Shown here: one piece after another, positions 35,755-45,757 of the stretch | Position numbering within the stretch: the stretch's first letter is position 1 | How the letters are laid out: each line of letters opens with the position of its first letter | Origin: Phyllobacterium sophorae | Lineage (GTDB): Bacteria; Pseudomonadota; Alphaproteobacteria; Rhizobiales; Rhizobiaceae | Reading direction: 5' to 3' | Length of the DNA stretch: 64,000 bases | NCBI RefSeq assembly: GCF_003010965.1 | Contig: NZ_PGGM01000018.1 | Span: 1-64,000 of the forward strand | Notes under the pieces: model-generated | Told to the model about the DNA's origin: nothing | The model's database searches: none | Seen by the model: only the letters and a program-made list of their open reading frames with translations | Made by a program: the position numbers and the translations under genes

Positions 35755-36645
35755 CTATTCCTCGGCGTGGCCGGTCAGCACCGCTTTGACATTCTCCGCG
35801 TGCACTGCCTCATAGGGCGCATAATACTGGATGATGCCAGCGCGAATATCCTCGGAAACAAACGATTGCAGGTCCTGCTTTGCCAGTTCCGGCTCGTTGC
35901 CCAAGCGTAGCAGTTTTGTCACATAATTGCGTGTGGCGTCGATAAGTCCCGGTCCATAGCCGTCGGCCACGATCACTTCCTCGGCGCCGTGGTTGGGGAG
36001 AATCTTCGTGAGATTCCAAGCCGCCATGCGATCGATATCGCGCAGATGCCGTTTCAGGCCGGTCGGCTCAGACACGTAGGTCACAGGATCTTCCAGCGCA
36101 TCGCCCGCAAACAGCAGCTTCAGGTGCGGCAGGATCATCATTGTCCCGTCGTGGCTGTGAATGTCGACATGACGCAGTATCACATCGATATCCCCGATTT
36201 TCAAATCCAACTCCCCGCCAAAAGTACGGTTCGGCATCACCAATGGCCGGATTGGCGGATCGCGGTTTTCAAGATTGTCGCGGTTGTCGAGCAGCGCCTT
36301 AGCGGTCAGATCATTGGCTATGATCTCGCAATCGGCAAAGACCTCGTTCCCGGCCACGTGATCCACATGCCAATGACTGAGCACCACGCGGATATGGCGC
36401 ACGCCTTCGCCTTCGAGCGTCTTGCGGATGATACGGGCGTGCGGAAGGGAAATGCTCGTATCGTAGACAAGCGCGTCTTCGCCAGAGACGACGGCATAGG
36501 AACACACACCGAGCGAGTAGGCCCCGTCATCAAGCCAGTTAGGCGCGTCAGAATAGGCTCGCACTCCGTCGATCCTGCCATCATAAAAGGCGTAGACGCA
36601 TTCGTAGGGGCGATGAATTCGCAGCGTGGAGCCGAGCGGGGGCAT
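35755..36645 (-). CDS. Metallo-beta-lactamase-fold hydrolase
   Basis: A 296-residue MBL-fold enzyme with the zinc motif HWHVDH (His91, His93, Asp95, His96). Later ligands are seen in DIHSHDGT and LLFAGDALEDP, and a final His in LPNHGAEEV. The family covers hydrolases of thioesters, lactones and phosphodiesters, and no subfamily can be chosen safely. It converges with ccmH, and an AT-rich spacer lies upstream. It is not part of the usual ccm-degP block. Confidence 0.82.
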   Translation of the reverse strand: MPPLGSTLRIHRPYECVYAFYDGRIDGVRAYSDAPNWLDDGAYSLGVCSYAVVSGEDALVYDTSISLPHARIIRKTLEGEGVRHIRVVLSHWHVDHVAGNEVFADCEIIANDLTAKALLDNRDNLENRDPPIRPLVMPNRTFGGELDLKIGDIDVILRHVDIHSHDGTMMILPHLKLLFAGDALEDPVTYVSEPTGLKRHLRDIDRMAAWNLTKILPNHGAEEVIVADGYGPGLIDATRNYVTKLLRLGNEPELAKQDLQSFVSEDIRAGIIQYYAPYEAVHAENVKAVLTGHAEE

Positions 36646-37023
36646 GAATTGTCTCCAATTTCAGGGTGGCAAAGGGGAATCGCCATTGCCCAAATCAAAC
36701 CAGCTTTCTGCCGGCAGGTCCAATGCGTCTGCGCTATACAACCTGGCGCATGTTTGTAGTTGTCGTCAACGAAACTAAAGACTACATGCGTAAAATTATA
36801 TTTTATCATTGCATCATATATCAGATTAAGTTATGACGAAAATCAACTATAGAGTTTTTCATGCCTCCCTAAAACTTGTACTGTTGGCAAAGGGGTGGAT
36901 GGTGCATAATACATCGACAGAAGATGTGTTATTTGAATGTATACTCGCATTAATTGTATTGAATTGTACTGAATTTTTTACGCAAAGCATTGTTACAAAC
37001 TATATTGAAGAGCGAGAATTTCA
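36646..37023. other. AT-rich regulatory spacer upstream of the adhesin gene
   Basis: This 378-base gap is clearly more AT-rich than its surroundings, particularly 36775-37015 (TTATATTTTATC, TATTTGAATGTATAC, GAATTTTTTACG). It holds one 67-codon frame that overlaps the adhesin start and looks like chance. The composition resembles silenced promoter regions bound by MucR-type proteins upstream of surface genes, but no specific site can be assigned. Confidence 0.5.
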
Positions 37024-40000
37024 ATGGCGAGATTAGCGGTCGCAGGACCAGATTTGAACGATTCATTTCATTTGAAACCCACACGGTTAGCGCAATCCTG
37101 GCTTGCTGCACCGCACGCCAGCCGTTCGTTTCGCCGCCGGCTGATGGCGATCATGCGGATGGCCTGCCGCATGCTTGGATCCAAGCGCAGGCGCGGAATG
37201 CTCGGCATTGGCGTCCGCGTCGCTCTCGTTGCTGTCACAGTTTGCACGATTGCTGGGTACGCTCCCGATGCGCTGGCTGCGGACGGCATTTTTGTCAACG
37301 ACGGTTCCGATGGTGGCTGTACCGCCGTTAATGATGGGATAAACAGCAGTCCTCCGGTAGCAGGGACAACTGCCGAGGGTAGAACTGCAAAATGCAATCC
37401 CGGCGACAAGGCTTCGCAAAGCAACCGCGCATTGTTTTACAACCCCACCGGTTCCACGGGCGCTACGTCACTCACATTGGGAAATGAGCTCTACGTCAAT
37501 GGCGGCTTTATCGGCCTGAACGACCAAACGAACCAAGCCATGCGGATCGGCAATGGCACAACGATAGCGACCGGCAAAAACTCGATCGCCATCGGTAACG
37601 GTGCCCAGGCAACGCAACATGGCTCGATGGCGCTGGGCAGGGGCTCGATCACCACCGCCGCCAATGCTGTTGCCAGCGTTGTCATCAATGGCGCCCCCTA
37701 CGATGTTAGCGGCGGCAAGCCCGACAGTGTCTTGAGCGTCGGATCGAACGATATCAAACGGCAGATTACCAATGTGGCCGCAGGGCAGGTGAACAAGGAC
37801 AGCACAGATGCTGTGAATGGTTCGCAGCTCTTCGCCACCCATTCCGCCGTCGGTTCATTGGGCGGCAGGGTGACGAAGAATGAAGGCGATATCAGCAATA
37901 TCAATATGGGCCGGGCCGGTCTCGTGCAGCAATCAGCTCCGGAAGCAAACCTGACCGTCGGCAAGGATACCGGTGGGGCTGCTGTGGATTTTCGCGGGAT
38001 GGGCGGCGGGCCGCGCAAGTTGATCGGGGTTGCAGATGGCACGGTCAATGACGCGTCCCTGGAAGCAGTGAACGGCGGGCAGCTCAGCAAGAGGGATACA
38101 AAGATCGATAATCTTTATAACTCTCTCGTCAGCTCGATTGGCGGGAGCGCTGGCGCGAGTCGGGCCATCGGCGTTTTCGAGCCGCCCGCCTTTGTCATCT
38201 AGGGAAAGCCGTTTGCCAATGTCGGAGGCGCTCTTGCGGGGGTCGACGGCCAGTTCACCCTTCAAAGCAGCACTATCAAGGGTCTCAATGACATGGCCGT
38301 CAAATATGCCTGGACCGATCTCAACGGCAATGGAGCCGTCGATACTGGCGAGGTTGATCTTAAACGTGTGGTGCTGACCGGCGATGGAGGCACCACCATT
38401 AGCAATGTGGCGAAAGGCGCGGTAACCGCCACTTCTTCCGAGGCCATTAATGGTTCACAGTTTTTCGGCGTATCGAAGAACATCGCGGCCTTTCTGGGCG
38501 GGGGATCTGGCGTCGATGCTAATGGTGCGCTGACAGCCCCGAAATATGACATCGCCACGGTCGATGCGAGCGGGAGATCCGTGTCCAACCCCTATAACAA
38601 TGTCGGCGCCGCGCTTGGCGGGCTGAACGGCAGCGTCACCAGCATCAACACGCGCGTCGGGACTATTGACACGCGTGTCGGTGACATTGACGGCCGGGTA
38701 AACGCCATCACCGCGCTCGCCGGAGATGAAGCGAATGGCCGCGGCGTACGATATGTGCGCACAAATGAAACAGGCCTGACCCCGGGCGATGCCTTCGCAC
38801 AGGGCGTCGGCTCCACCGCCATCGGCTATCAGGCGAGGGCTTTGCAGGCTGGCTCGGTGGCTCTGGGTCAAAACTCAATAACCGCAGCCGCCAGCAGGGT
38901 CACAGGCACCGAAATCAATGGCACAAAGTTCGAATTTGCCACTTTTGCCGAAACGGATCCCGTCACAGGCGCTCCAAACCCCGGCAGCGTCGTGAGCGTC
39001 GGATCGGCCACGATCAAACGGCAGATTACCAATGTCGCTGCCGGGCAATTGAGCGAAAGCAGTACCGACGTGGTCAACGGTTCGCAGCTTTTCGCAACCA
39101 ACTCCGCCGTCGAAAATGTGGATTCACGAGTGAATCAGGCTCAAGACAAGCTCACCAAGACCACAAAGGCGCTTGGCGGCGGCGCAACTATCGATGGAGA
39201 AAAAGACACGTGGACAGGCCCGGCCTACACCCTCGCCAAAATCGGTGCGGACGGCACATCCACGAAGGAGACTTTCCGTGATGTCGGCTCTGCACTTGGC
39301 GCGCTGGACGGCAGTGTCACCACAATCAACACACGTGTTGGTGACATCGATGGCCGGGTGGTCAAGCACGAAGGCGATATCAATACGATCAACACATCGA
39401 TCGCCAGCATCAATTCCGGCACTGCCGGTCTGGTGCAGCAGGCAAAGGCCGGAGACAACCTCACGATCGGCAAGGATACGGATGGTGCAGCGGTCGATCT
39501 GAAGGGCAAGGCGGCAACGCGCAAACTGCTCAGCCTCTCGGCGGGCGATGTGAGCAGCACCTCGACCGACGGCGTCAACGGCTCGCAGCTTTTCCAGACC
39601 CGCAGTTCCCTCGCCAGCGCGCTGGGCGGCGGGGCGAGTGTCGGCACCGGCGGCACATTCACCGGTCCGACCTACAATATCGCCAGCATCGGCGTTGACG
39701 GCAAAGCCACGCAGGAGACTTTCCACGATGTCGGCGGCGCCTTTGGCGGGCTGAACGACAGCGTCACCAGCATCAACACACGTGTTGGCGATATCACCAC
39801 ACAGATGAGTGGTTTGTTGAGTGATGCGTTGCTGTGGGATCCGGCGAACAGTGTCTTCAGTGCAAAGCATGGCGCCAGTGCCGCGAGCAGGATCGCCGAT
39901 GTCGCGGCCGGGGAGAAGGATACGGATGCGGTCAATGTCAAACAGTTGAATGATGCGCAGACCGCAAGCGGCACTGCATTGAAGAACGTCGGTGAGCGCG

Positions 40001-41220
40001 CCGTGAAATATGCTTGGGAAGACAAGAACGGCAATGGCGTGGTCGATCCCGGCGAGGCCATCGACTACAGCAAGGTTGTGCTGGAGGGGCCTGACAATAC
40101 CGGTACGAAGATAGGCAATGTGGCGGCCGGGCAGGTCAGCGAGAAATCGCTCGAAGCGATCAACGGCTCGCAGCTCTTCGTAACCAATAGCGCCATTGTG
40201 CTTGGTCTTGGCGGCGGTGCCAAATTCGATGCCAATGGTGTGTTCACAGGTCCAACCTACAACATCACGAAGATCAAGGGCGACGGAAGTACAAGTTCCA
40301 CCCCATACAACAATGTAGGTGGTGCGCTTGACGGATTGAACGAGAACACAACCAATATCAACAACCGGATCAATGCGATAACCAAGGAAGTCACCACCTT
40401 GGATAGTGACTCCTTGCGCTGGGACAAGGATAAGGGCGTCTTCACAGCCACACGCGACAAATCCTCCAGCATCGACACATCCCCCGATACTGTGAAGACC
40501 AGCATCATTACGGGCATCACCCGTGGTAGTTTGAGTGCAACCTCCACCGATGCCGTCACTGGTGCCCAGCTATTCGAGACAGATGAAAAAGTCGCAAAAA
40601 TCGACAAGCGCGTTGAGACCGTCGAGACAAAAATCGACACGGTAAAAACGGATATCACCAACGCGATGGACAAGACGGCGGTGAAATACGCACCGGATAG
40701 CAGCGGTAACAAGACCAATGAGGTTGCGCTGCAAGGCGCCGATCCGAACGCGCCGGTGCTCATCAGCAATGTCAAGGAGGGCGCCGCGGACCATGATGCG
40801 GTGAACGTCAAGCAGCTGAAGGAAACGATCACCCAGGAAACCGCCAAGGTCAGCAATCAGTACAGTCAGTACCTCGACGAATCGAAGACCTATGCCAATG
40901 AAATCGGCGCGAGCACGCTTAGCGAATCCAGGCAGTATACCGACCAGAAATTTGACCAGCTGAGCTCGGACATCGGTGCGGTTCGCAATGAAGCACGGCA
41001 GGCCGCGGCGATCGGGCTTGCGGCTTCGTCGCTGCGGTTTGACAATACGCCGGGCAAGATCAGCGTCGCCGTCGGTGGCGGTGTCTGGAGGGACCAGGGT
41101 GCGATGGCATTCGGTGCGGGCTACACCAGCGAGAGCGGTGCTGTGCGCGCCAATCTTTCGGGCGCTGCGAGTGGTGGCCAGGTCGGCGTCGGCGCAGGAA
41201 TAAGCTTTACGCTCAATTGA
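37024..41220 (+). pseudogene. Trimeric autotransporter adhesin (YadA family), interrupted by one TAG
   Basis: One frame of about 1398 codons with a single stop at 38200-38202. The first 392 codons hold a long extended signal peptide (to about residue 87), YadA-type head repeats (NSIAIGNGAQATQHGSMALG) and stalk motifs (NVAAGQVNKDSTDAVNGSQL). After TAG the frame continues GKPFANVGGALAGVDGQF, many further stalk repeats, a coiled coil, and the YadA membrane anchor (IGLAASSLRFDN ... GISFTLN). The expected residue at the stop is Gln, so CAG to TAG fits. The downstream part has an ATG at 38293 but no signal peptide, so it should not reach the surface on its own. Confidence 0.85.
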
Positions 41221-41801
41221 GGCATATCTTGATCAGGCAAGCCTTGAAGTTCCCCACGGCCGTGGCTTGTCTGCTCCTGTCCGGCTGGTGCCCCGCCGCC
41301 GGACAGGCGATTTCGGGTCCTCTCTACAACATCAAGCCGTCTGAGGTCGCAGTTCCCGAGGGCGCAGAACTTGGCCGCTATCGCCGCATTATCCAGCCAT
41401 TCGAGAACTGGGTGCTCATATGCGACGAGAATCTTAAAACGATGAAAAAGATCTGCAATATCACGCAGTCGATCGTCGATAAGAATGGACAGTTCGCCTT
41501 TAGCTGGTCATTGGCCGCCACCGAAGATGGCAAGCCGATAATGATTTTGCGAACGCGGCCGGGGCTTGGTCTGAAAGCGCCGGTGATGCTGTCCTTTCCC
41601 GGCCGGAAGGAACCCGTTCGGGTAGAGACGTACGCCTGCGATACGGGCGTGTGTATTGCGCTGCTTCCCGTCGGACCAATCATGCGGGAGCAGATCGGCA
41701 AGCGGGTCACGGCAGGGATTTCGTATTCGGCGGCGGGCGAAACCATTGCGTTCGAAGCGCCGCTGAAAGGCATGTCGGCAGCGCTCGCTGCCATCAAATG
41801 A
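41217..41801 (+). CDS. Invasion-associated locus B (IalB) family protein
   Basis: A protein of about 194 residues with a signal peptide (ending near CPAAGQA) and an IalB domain (FENWVLICDE, KKICNITQSIVDKNGQFAFSW, ACDTGVCIALLP), including the paired cysteines. Bartonella IalB is a surface protein affecting erythrocyte entry; homologues are widespread in Rhizobiales without a defined role. TTG 41217 overlaps the adhesin stop codon (TTGA), indicating translation coupled to the adhesin; TTG 41229 is an alternative start. The coupling suggests it serves adhesin folding or surface function. Confidence 0.78.
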   Translation: MRHILIRQALKFPTAVACLLLSGWCPAAGQAISGPLYNIKPSEVAVPEGAELGRYRRIIQPFENWVLICDENLKTMKKICNITQSIVDKNGQFAFSWSLAATEDGKPIMILRTRPGLGLKAPVMLSFPGRKEPVRVETYACDTGVCIALLPVGPIMREQIGKRVTAGISYSAAGETIAFEAPLKGMSAALAAIK

Positions 41802-41941
41802 TCCAGGGTCTGACCCTCGGATCTCCGATCCAACCTTACAAATTTGTCATGTTGCGGAAATGGCGGCGTAACGTTCTTATCTGTATCACTGTTGGTATAA
41901 GCGATCGGCATTTCGATCGAACGCCCCAAGGAGATACATTC

Positions 41942-43480
41942 ATGTCGAACAAAGTTAAGTCCTCCACCTACCGCGCGGGCATCGCTGCCGCCCTGTTGTC
42001 CTCGGCGCTTGTCGGGGGCTTACTGGCGACCGGCCCGCTCAGCGCCATTGCCCCGGCGCAAGCCGAGGCTGTGCGCGTTGACTCGGCCCAGCAGCCAGGC
42101 TTTGCCGATGTCGTCGAAAAGGTCAGCCCGGCTGTTGTCAGCGTTCGCGTCAAGAGCGCTATCAACCAGACTTCTGATGATGGCTCGGGCTTCCCGGGCA
42201 TGGACCAATTGCCAGACGACCATCCGCTGAAGCGCTTCTTCTATGATTTCGGTGGCCCTGACCAGCGTCCAGGTCAGCGTGGCATGGAACCGCGCAAATC
42301 ACCTCGCGACCAGCACAGGCCCGATCGGGTTCGCCCGACCGCACAGGGTTCCGGCTTCTTCATTTCTGAAGACGGCTATCTTGTGACCAACAACCACGTC
42401 GTCGAGGATGGCAGCGCCTATACTGTCGTGCTGAACGACGGTACCGAACTTGATGCAAAGCTGATCGGCAAGGACAAGCGTACCGATCTTGCCGTGCTCA
42501 AGGTCGATGACAAGCGCAAATTCACCTATGTTTCATTCGGAGATGACAATCAGATCCGTGTTGGACAATGGGTCGTTGCGGTCGGCAATCCGTTCGGTCT
42601 CGGCGGCACTGTGACCGCTGGTATCGTCTCGGCCCGCGGCCGTGATATTGGTGCTGGCCCCTATGATGATTTCCTGCAGATCGATGCGGCCGTAAATCGC
42701 GGCAACTCCGGCGGTCCGGCCTTCAACCTGAACGGTGAAGTTGTCGGCATCAATACCGCGATCTTCTCGCCATCGGGCGGCAGTGTCGGTATTGCCTTCG
42801 CCATCCCGGCGACGACCGCCAAGAATGTTGTCGATCAGCTGATCAAGACGGGGTCAGTTTCCCGCGGCTGGATTGGCGTCCAGATTCAGCCTGTAAGCAA
42901 GGAAATCGCTGAATCGCTCGGTCTCTCTGAGGAAAAAGGCGCCCTTGTTGCCGAACCACAGGCCGATGGTCCTGCTGCCAAGGCCGGTATCGTCGCTGGC
43001 GATGTGATCACTGCCGTCAATGGCGAGACAGTTGCCGATCCGCGTGATCTTGCCAAGAAGATTGCCGGGATCAGTGCCGGCAAGGATGCCGAGTTGACCG
43101 TCTGGCATAAGGGCGGCGCCAAATCGTTGAACGTTGCGATCAAGCCATACCCGCAGGATGACAGCCAGGCATCGAACGCACCGCAGCAGGACGACTCGTC
43201 AAAGCAGTCGGCACTTGATGATTATGGTCTGACCGTCATGCCGGCCGACGATGGCAAGGGTGTCGTGGTGACGGATGTCGATCGTCAGGGCGATGCAGCT
43301 GACAAGGGCATTGCCACGGGCGACGTCATCGTCTCTGTCAATAACAAGCCGGTAACGAGCGCTGCCGATATTGATGCTGCCATTGCCGAGGCCACGAAGT
43401 CCGGTCGCAAGGCAGTGCTCATGCAGGTGCAGAGCAACGACCAGTCGCGTTTTGTGGCACTGCCCATTAACCAGGGCTGA
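41942..43480 (+). CDS. degP: Periplasmic serine protease DegP/HtrA family
   Basis: A 512-residue Do-type protease: signal peptide (1-42), trypsin-like domain with catalytic His152 (VTNNHVVED), Asp182 (RTDLAVLKV) and Ser256 (NRGNSGGPAF), then two PDZ domains (about 300-385 and 425-505). It degrades or refolds damaged envelope proteins. AAGGAG precedes ATG 41942. It is full length with a strong terminator downstream. In rhizobia degP lies near cycHJKL; here 6 kb of accessory genes separate them. Confidence 0.93.
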   Translation: MSNKVKSSTYRAGIAAALLSSALVGGLLATGPLSAIAPAQAEAVRVDSAQQPGFADVVEKVSPAVVSVRVKSAINQTSDDGSGFPGMDQLPDDHPLKRFFYDFGGPDQRPGQRGMEPRKSPRDQHRPDRVRPTAQGSGFFISEDGYLVTNNHVVEDGSAYTVVLNDGTELDAKLIGKDKRTDLAVLKVDDKRKFTYVSFGDDNQIRVGQWVVAVGNPFGLGGTVTAGIVSARGRDIGAGPYDDFLQIDAAVNRGNSGGPAFNLNGEVVGINTAIFSPSGGSVGIAFAIPATTAKNVVDQLIKTGSVSRGWIGVQIQPVSKEIAESLGLSEEKGALVAEPQADGPAAKAGIVAGDVITAVNGETVADPRDLAKKIAGISAGKDAELTVWHKGGAKSLNVAIKPYPQDDSQASNAPQQDDSSKQSALDDYGLTVMPADDGKGVVVTDVDRQGDAADKGIATGDVIVSVNNKPVTSAADIDAAIAEATKSGRKAVLMQVQSNDQSRFVALPINQG

Positions 43481-43544
43481 TCGTTGGGATAAAGGTTGCT
43501 GCGGCGCAGCACATCCCCACCCCCGCTTGCGCCAACGCACCAAA

Positions 43545-43587
43545 GGGCGGCAGAACTTTCGATAGTCTGCCGCCCGTTCTTCTTTCT
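43545..43587 (+). terminator. Rho-independent terminator after degP
   Basis: A perfect ten-base stem GGGCGGCAGA (43545-43554) with TCTGCCGCCC (43566-43575) and an eleven-base loop, followed by the T-rich run GTTCTTCTTTCT. It lies 65 bases after the degP stop and before the response regulator gene, separating the two transcription units. Confidence 0.85.
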
Positions 43588-43637
43588 ACAATGCTTTGAC
43601 ACTTAACTCGTTCATCAAAACCGGCTTAGTATGCGCC

Positions 43638-44330
43638 ATGAAGATTCTCGTTATTGAAGATGACCGCGAAGCGGCCCGCTATCTGGAGAAAGCCTTTGCC
43701 GAGGCAGGCCATTCGGCCGATGTCGCCGGTGACGGTGAAACCGGCTATACATTGGCGGAGCAGGGCACATATGACGCGCTGGTGGTGGACCGCATGTTGC
43801 CGCGTCGGGACGGTCTTTCCGTGGTGGCCGCCCTGCGCGCCCAAGGTAATGATACACCCGCGCTGATCCTCTCCGCTCTGGGGCAAGTTGACGATCGTGT
43901 CACGGGCCTGCGTGCCGGCGGCGACGATTACCTGACCAAACCCTATGCGTTCTCCGAACTGCTTGCCCGGATCGAGGTCCTGCAAAGACGGTCGAGCCCG
44001 AAAGAGGCCGAGACGGTCTACCGCGTCGGCGATCTGGAACTCGACCGCCTGTCGCATACGGCCAAACGGGCAGGACAGGTCATCATCCTTCAGCCGCGTG
44101 AATTCAGGCTGCTCGAATATCTGATGCGTCATGCGGGGCAGGTCGTGACCCGCACAATGCTGCTCGAACATGTCTGGGATTACCATTTCGACCCACAGAC
44201 CAATGTCATTGATGTGCATGTCTCGCGCCTGCGCGGCAAGATCGAGAAGGGTTTTGACACGCCGCTGCTGCACACGGTGCGTGGAGCCGGCTATATGCTC
44301 AAAGCGGCGGCTGCCGGAACCGATGCATGA
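43638..44330 (+). CDS. OmpR-family response regulator
   Basis: A 230-residue regulator: receiver domain with Asp51 (LVVDRMLPRRDG), Lys in DDYLTKPYAF, and a winged-helix domain (LQPREFRLLEYLMRH ... LRGKIEKGFDTPLLHTVRGAGYML). The phospho-site neighbourhood (DRMLP) is of the RagA/CpxR type. The gene is coupled to the downstream kinase by an ATGA overlap. The location after degP is conserved in rhizobia, and an envelope-stress role is plausible but not shown by the sequence. Confidence 0.88.
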   Translation: MKILVIEDDREAARYLEKAFAEAGHSADVAGDGETGYTLAEQGTYDALVVDRMLPRRDGLSVVAALRAQGNDTPALILSALGQVDDRVTGLRAGGDDYLTKPYAFSELLARIEVLQRRSSPKEAETVYRVGDLELDRLSHTAKRAGQVIILQPREFRLLEYLMRHAGQVVTRTMLLEHVWDYHFDPQTNVIDVHVSRLRGKIEKGFDTPLLHTVRGAGYMLKAAAAGTDA

Positions 44331-45757
44331 GCCGTTTCCGTGCCATGATGAAAATGACAGCCGTGCGGCTGTCGGCGCTCTACCTGCTATTGTTCACGGT
44401 GTGCGCGCTCGTCCTGGTGTTCTACATGACCAGCCTTTCGGTCCGGCTATTGACGACGCAGACCGAGGCGGCCGTCAATGAGGAAATCGAGAGCATCGGT
44501 CAGGCTTACGAGCGTGGCGGCATTGCCGGTCTCGTCCGTTCAATAGACCGGCGCGGACGCCAGCCCGGAGCCTACCTGTATCTCGTGGCCGACCCCGCCG
44601 GGCGGATTGTTGCTGGCAACGTCCAGAGCATTGAAATCGGTGTGCTGCAGACCGATGGCTGGATTGAACGGCCAATCAATTATGAGCGCTATGGCGAGGG
44701 TAGTAACGATCCACAGATGCATACGGCAATAGCTCGCGTGGTGGTCATGCCCAATGGCATCCGGGTCATGGTCGGCCGCGACCTTGGTGAACCGGAACAG
44801 GTTCGCCTTGTGGTGCGGCGCGCGCTCATGGCTGCACTCGGCATTATGGGTGTTGGTGCGTTCCTGATCTGGTTTTTCGTCGGGCGGCGTGCCCTGCAAC
44901 GCATAGATGAGGTTTCGGCCGCATCGCAGCGCATCATGGGCGGCGATCTGGCCGGACGTCTCCCGGTAAGCGGGTCCGGCGATGAGTTCGATCGCCTCGC
45001 CGACAACCTCAATGGAATGCTCGCGCGTATTCAGGAGTTGAACGAGGGCGTCAGGCACGTCTCCGACAATATCGCGCACGATTTGAAAACACCGCTGACC
45101 CGCATGCACAATCGCGCCGAGTCCGCGCTCGCTAGCGCCAAAACATCAAAGGCCTGGCGCGCTGCGATGGAGGGCATGATCGGCGACTCCGATCAGCTCA
45201 TTCGCACCTTCAATGCAATTCTGATGATCTCCCGTCTCGAGTCCGGCTATTCCACGGAGACGATGGAACTGATGCCGCTATCGACGATCGCTGAGGACGT
45301 GTTCGAGCTTTACGAGCCCTCGGCCGAAGAAGCGGGGGTCAATTTCACTTTGGGAAGGATCGATCCTACCTCGGTCAAGGCAAATCGCGAACTGGTCGGC
45401 CAGACCATTTCCAATCTCGTCGACAATGCCATCAAATATGCGAACGCCAGTGAAAACCCGGTCGAAGTCACGCTCTCCGTCGAAAAGGAGAATGACAAGG
45501 TCAAGGTCATTGTCGCTGATAATGGACCGGGCATACCACAGGACCAGGTGGATAGGGCAACGGAAAGGTTCGTACGACTGGAGGAAAGCCGCTCGCAACC
45601 GGGTTCGGGGCTTGGCCTCAGCCTTGCCAAGGCGGTCATGAAATTGCACGGTGGCACGCTGGAATTGACTGACAATGCGCCGGGGTTGCGGGCTGTGCTC
45701 GTTTTTCCGGTGGGGGAGGAAACCTATGAACTTCAAAGCCAAGGCGGCCGGCGCTGA
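44327..45757 (+). CDS. Sensor histidine kinase
   Basis: A 476-residue kinase with two membrane helices (about 14-36 and 165-187), a periplasmic sensor loop, HAMP (RRALQRIDEVSAASQRI), the His in DNIAHDLKTPLTRM, and ATPase boxes NLVDNAIKYA, DNGPGIP and GSGLGLSLA. It pairs with the upstream regulator by overlap. Its last 32 bases overlap the start of glnE, so regulator, kinase and glnE probably form one transcript, linking this system with nitrogen-control enzyme expression. Confidence 0.88.
   Translation: MSRFRAMMKMTAVRLSALYLLLFTVCALVLVFYMTSLSVRLLTTQTEAAVNEEIESIGQAYERGGIAGLVRSIDRRGRQPGAYLYLVADPAGRIVAGNVQSIEIGVLQTDGWIERPINYERYGEGSNDPQMHTAIARVVVMPNGIRVMVGRDLGEPEQVRLVVRRALMAALGIMGVGAFLIWFFVGRRALQRIDEVSAASQRIMGGDLAGRLPVSGSGDEFDRLADNLNGMLARIQELNEGVRHVSDNIAHDLKTPLTRMHNRAESALASAKTSKAWRAAMEGMIGDSDQLIRTFNAILMISRLESGYSTETMELMPLSTIAEDVFELYEPSAEEAGVNFTLGRIDPTSVKANRELVGQTISNLVDNAIKYANASENPVEVTLSVEKENDKVKVIVADNGPGIPQDQVDRATERFVRLEESRSQPGSGLGLSLAKAVMKLHGGTLELTDNAPGLRAVLVFPVGEETYELQSQGGRR

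Noticed and set aside
36833-37036. 67-codon plus-strand ORF in the AT-rich spacer
   Set aside because: It overlaps the adhesin start, lacks a ribosome-binding site and follows AT-rich composition; probably chance.
38293-41220. Stand-alone adhesin starting at 38293
   Set aside because: This ATG is inside a continuous YadA-type repeat frame, and the product would have no signal peptide; a broken single gene explains it better.
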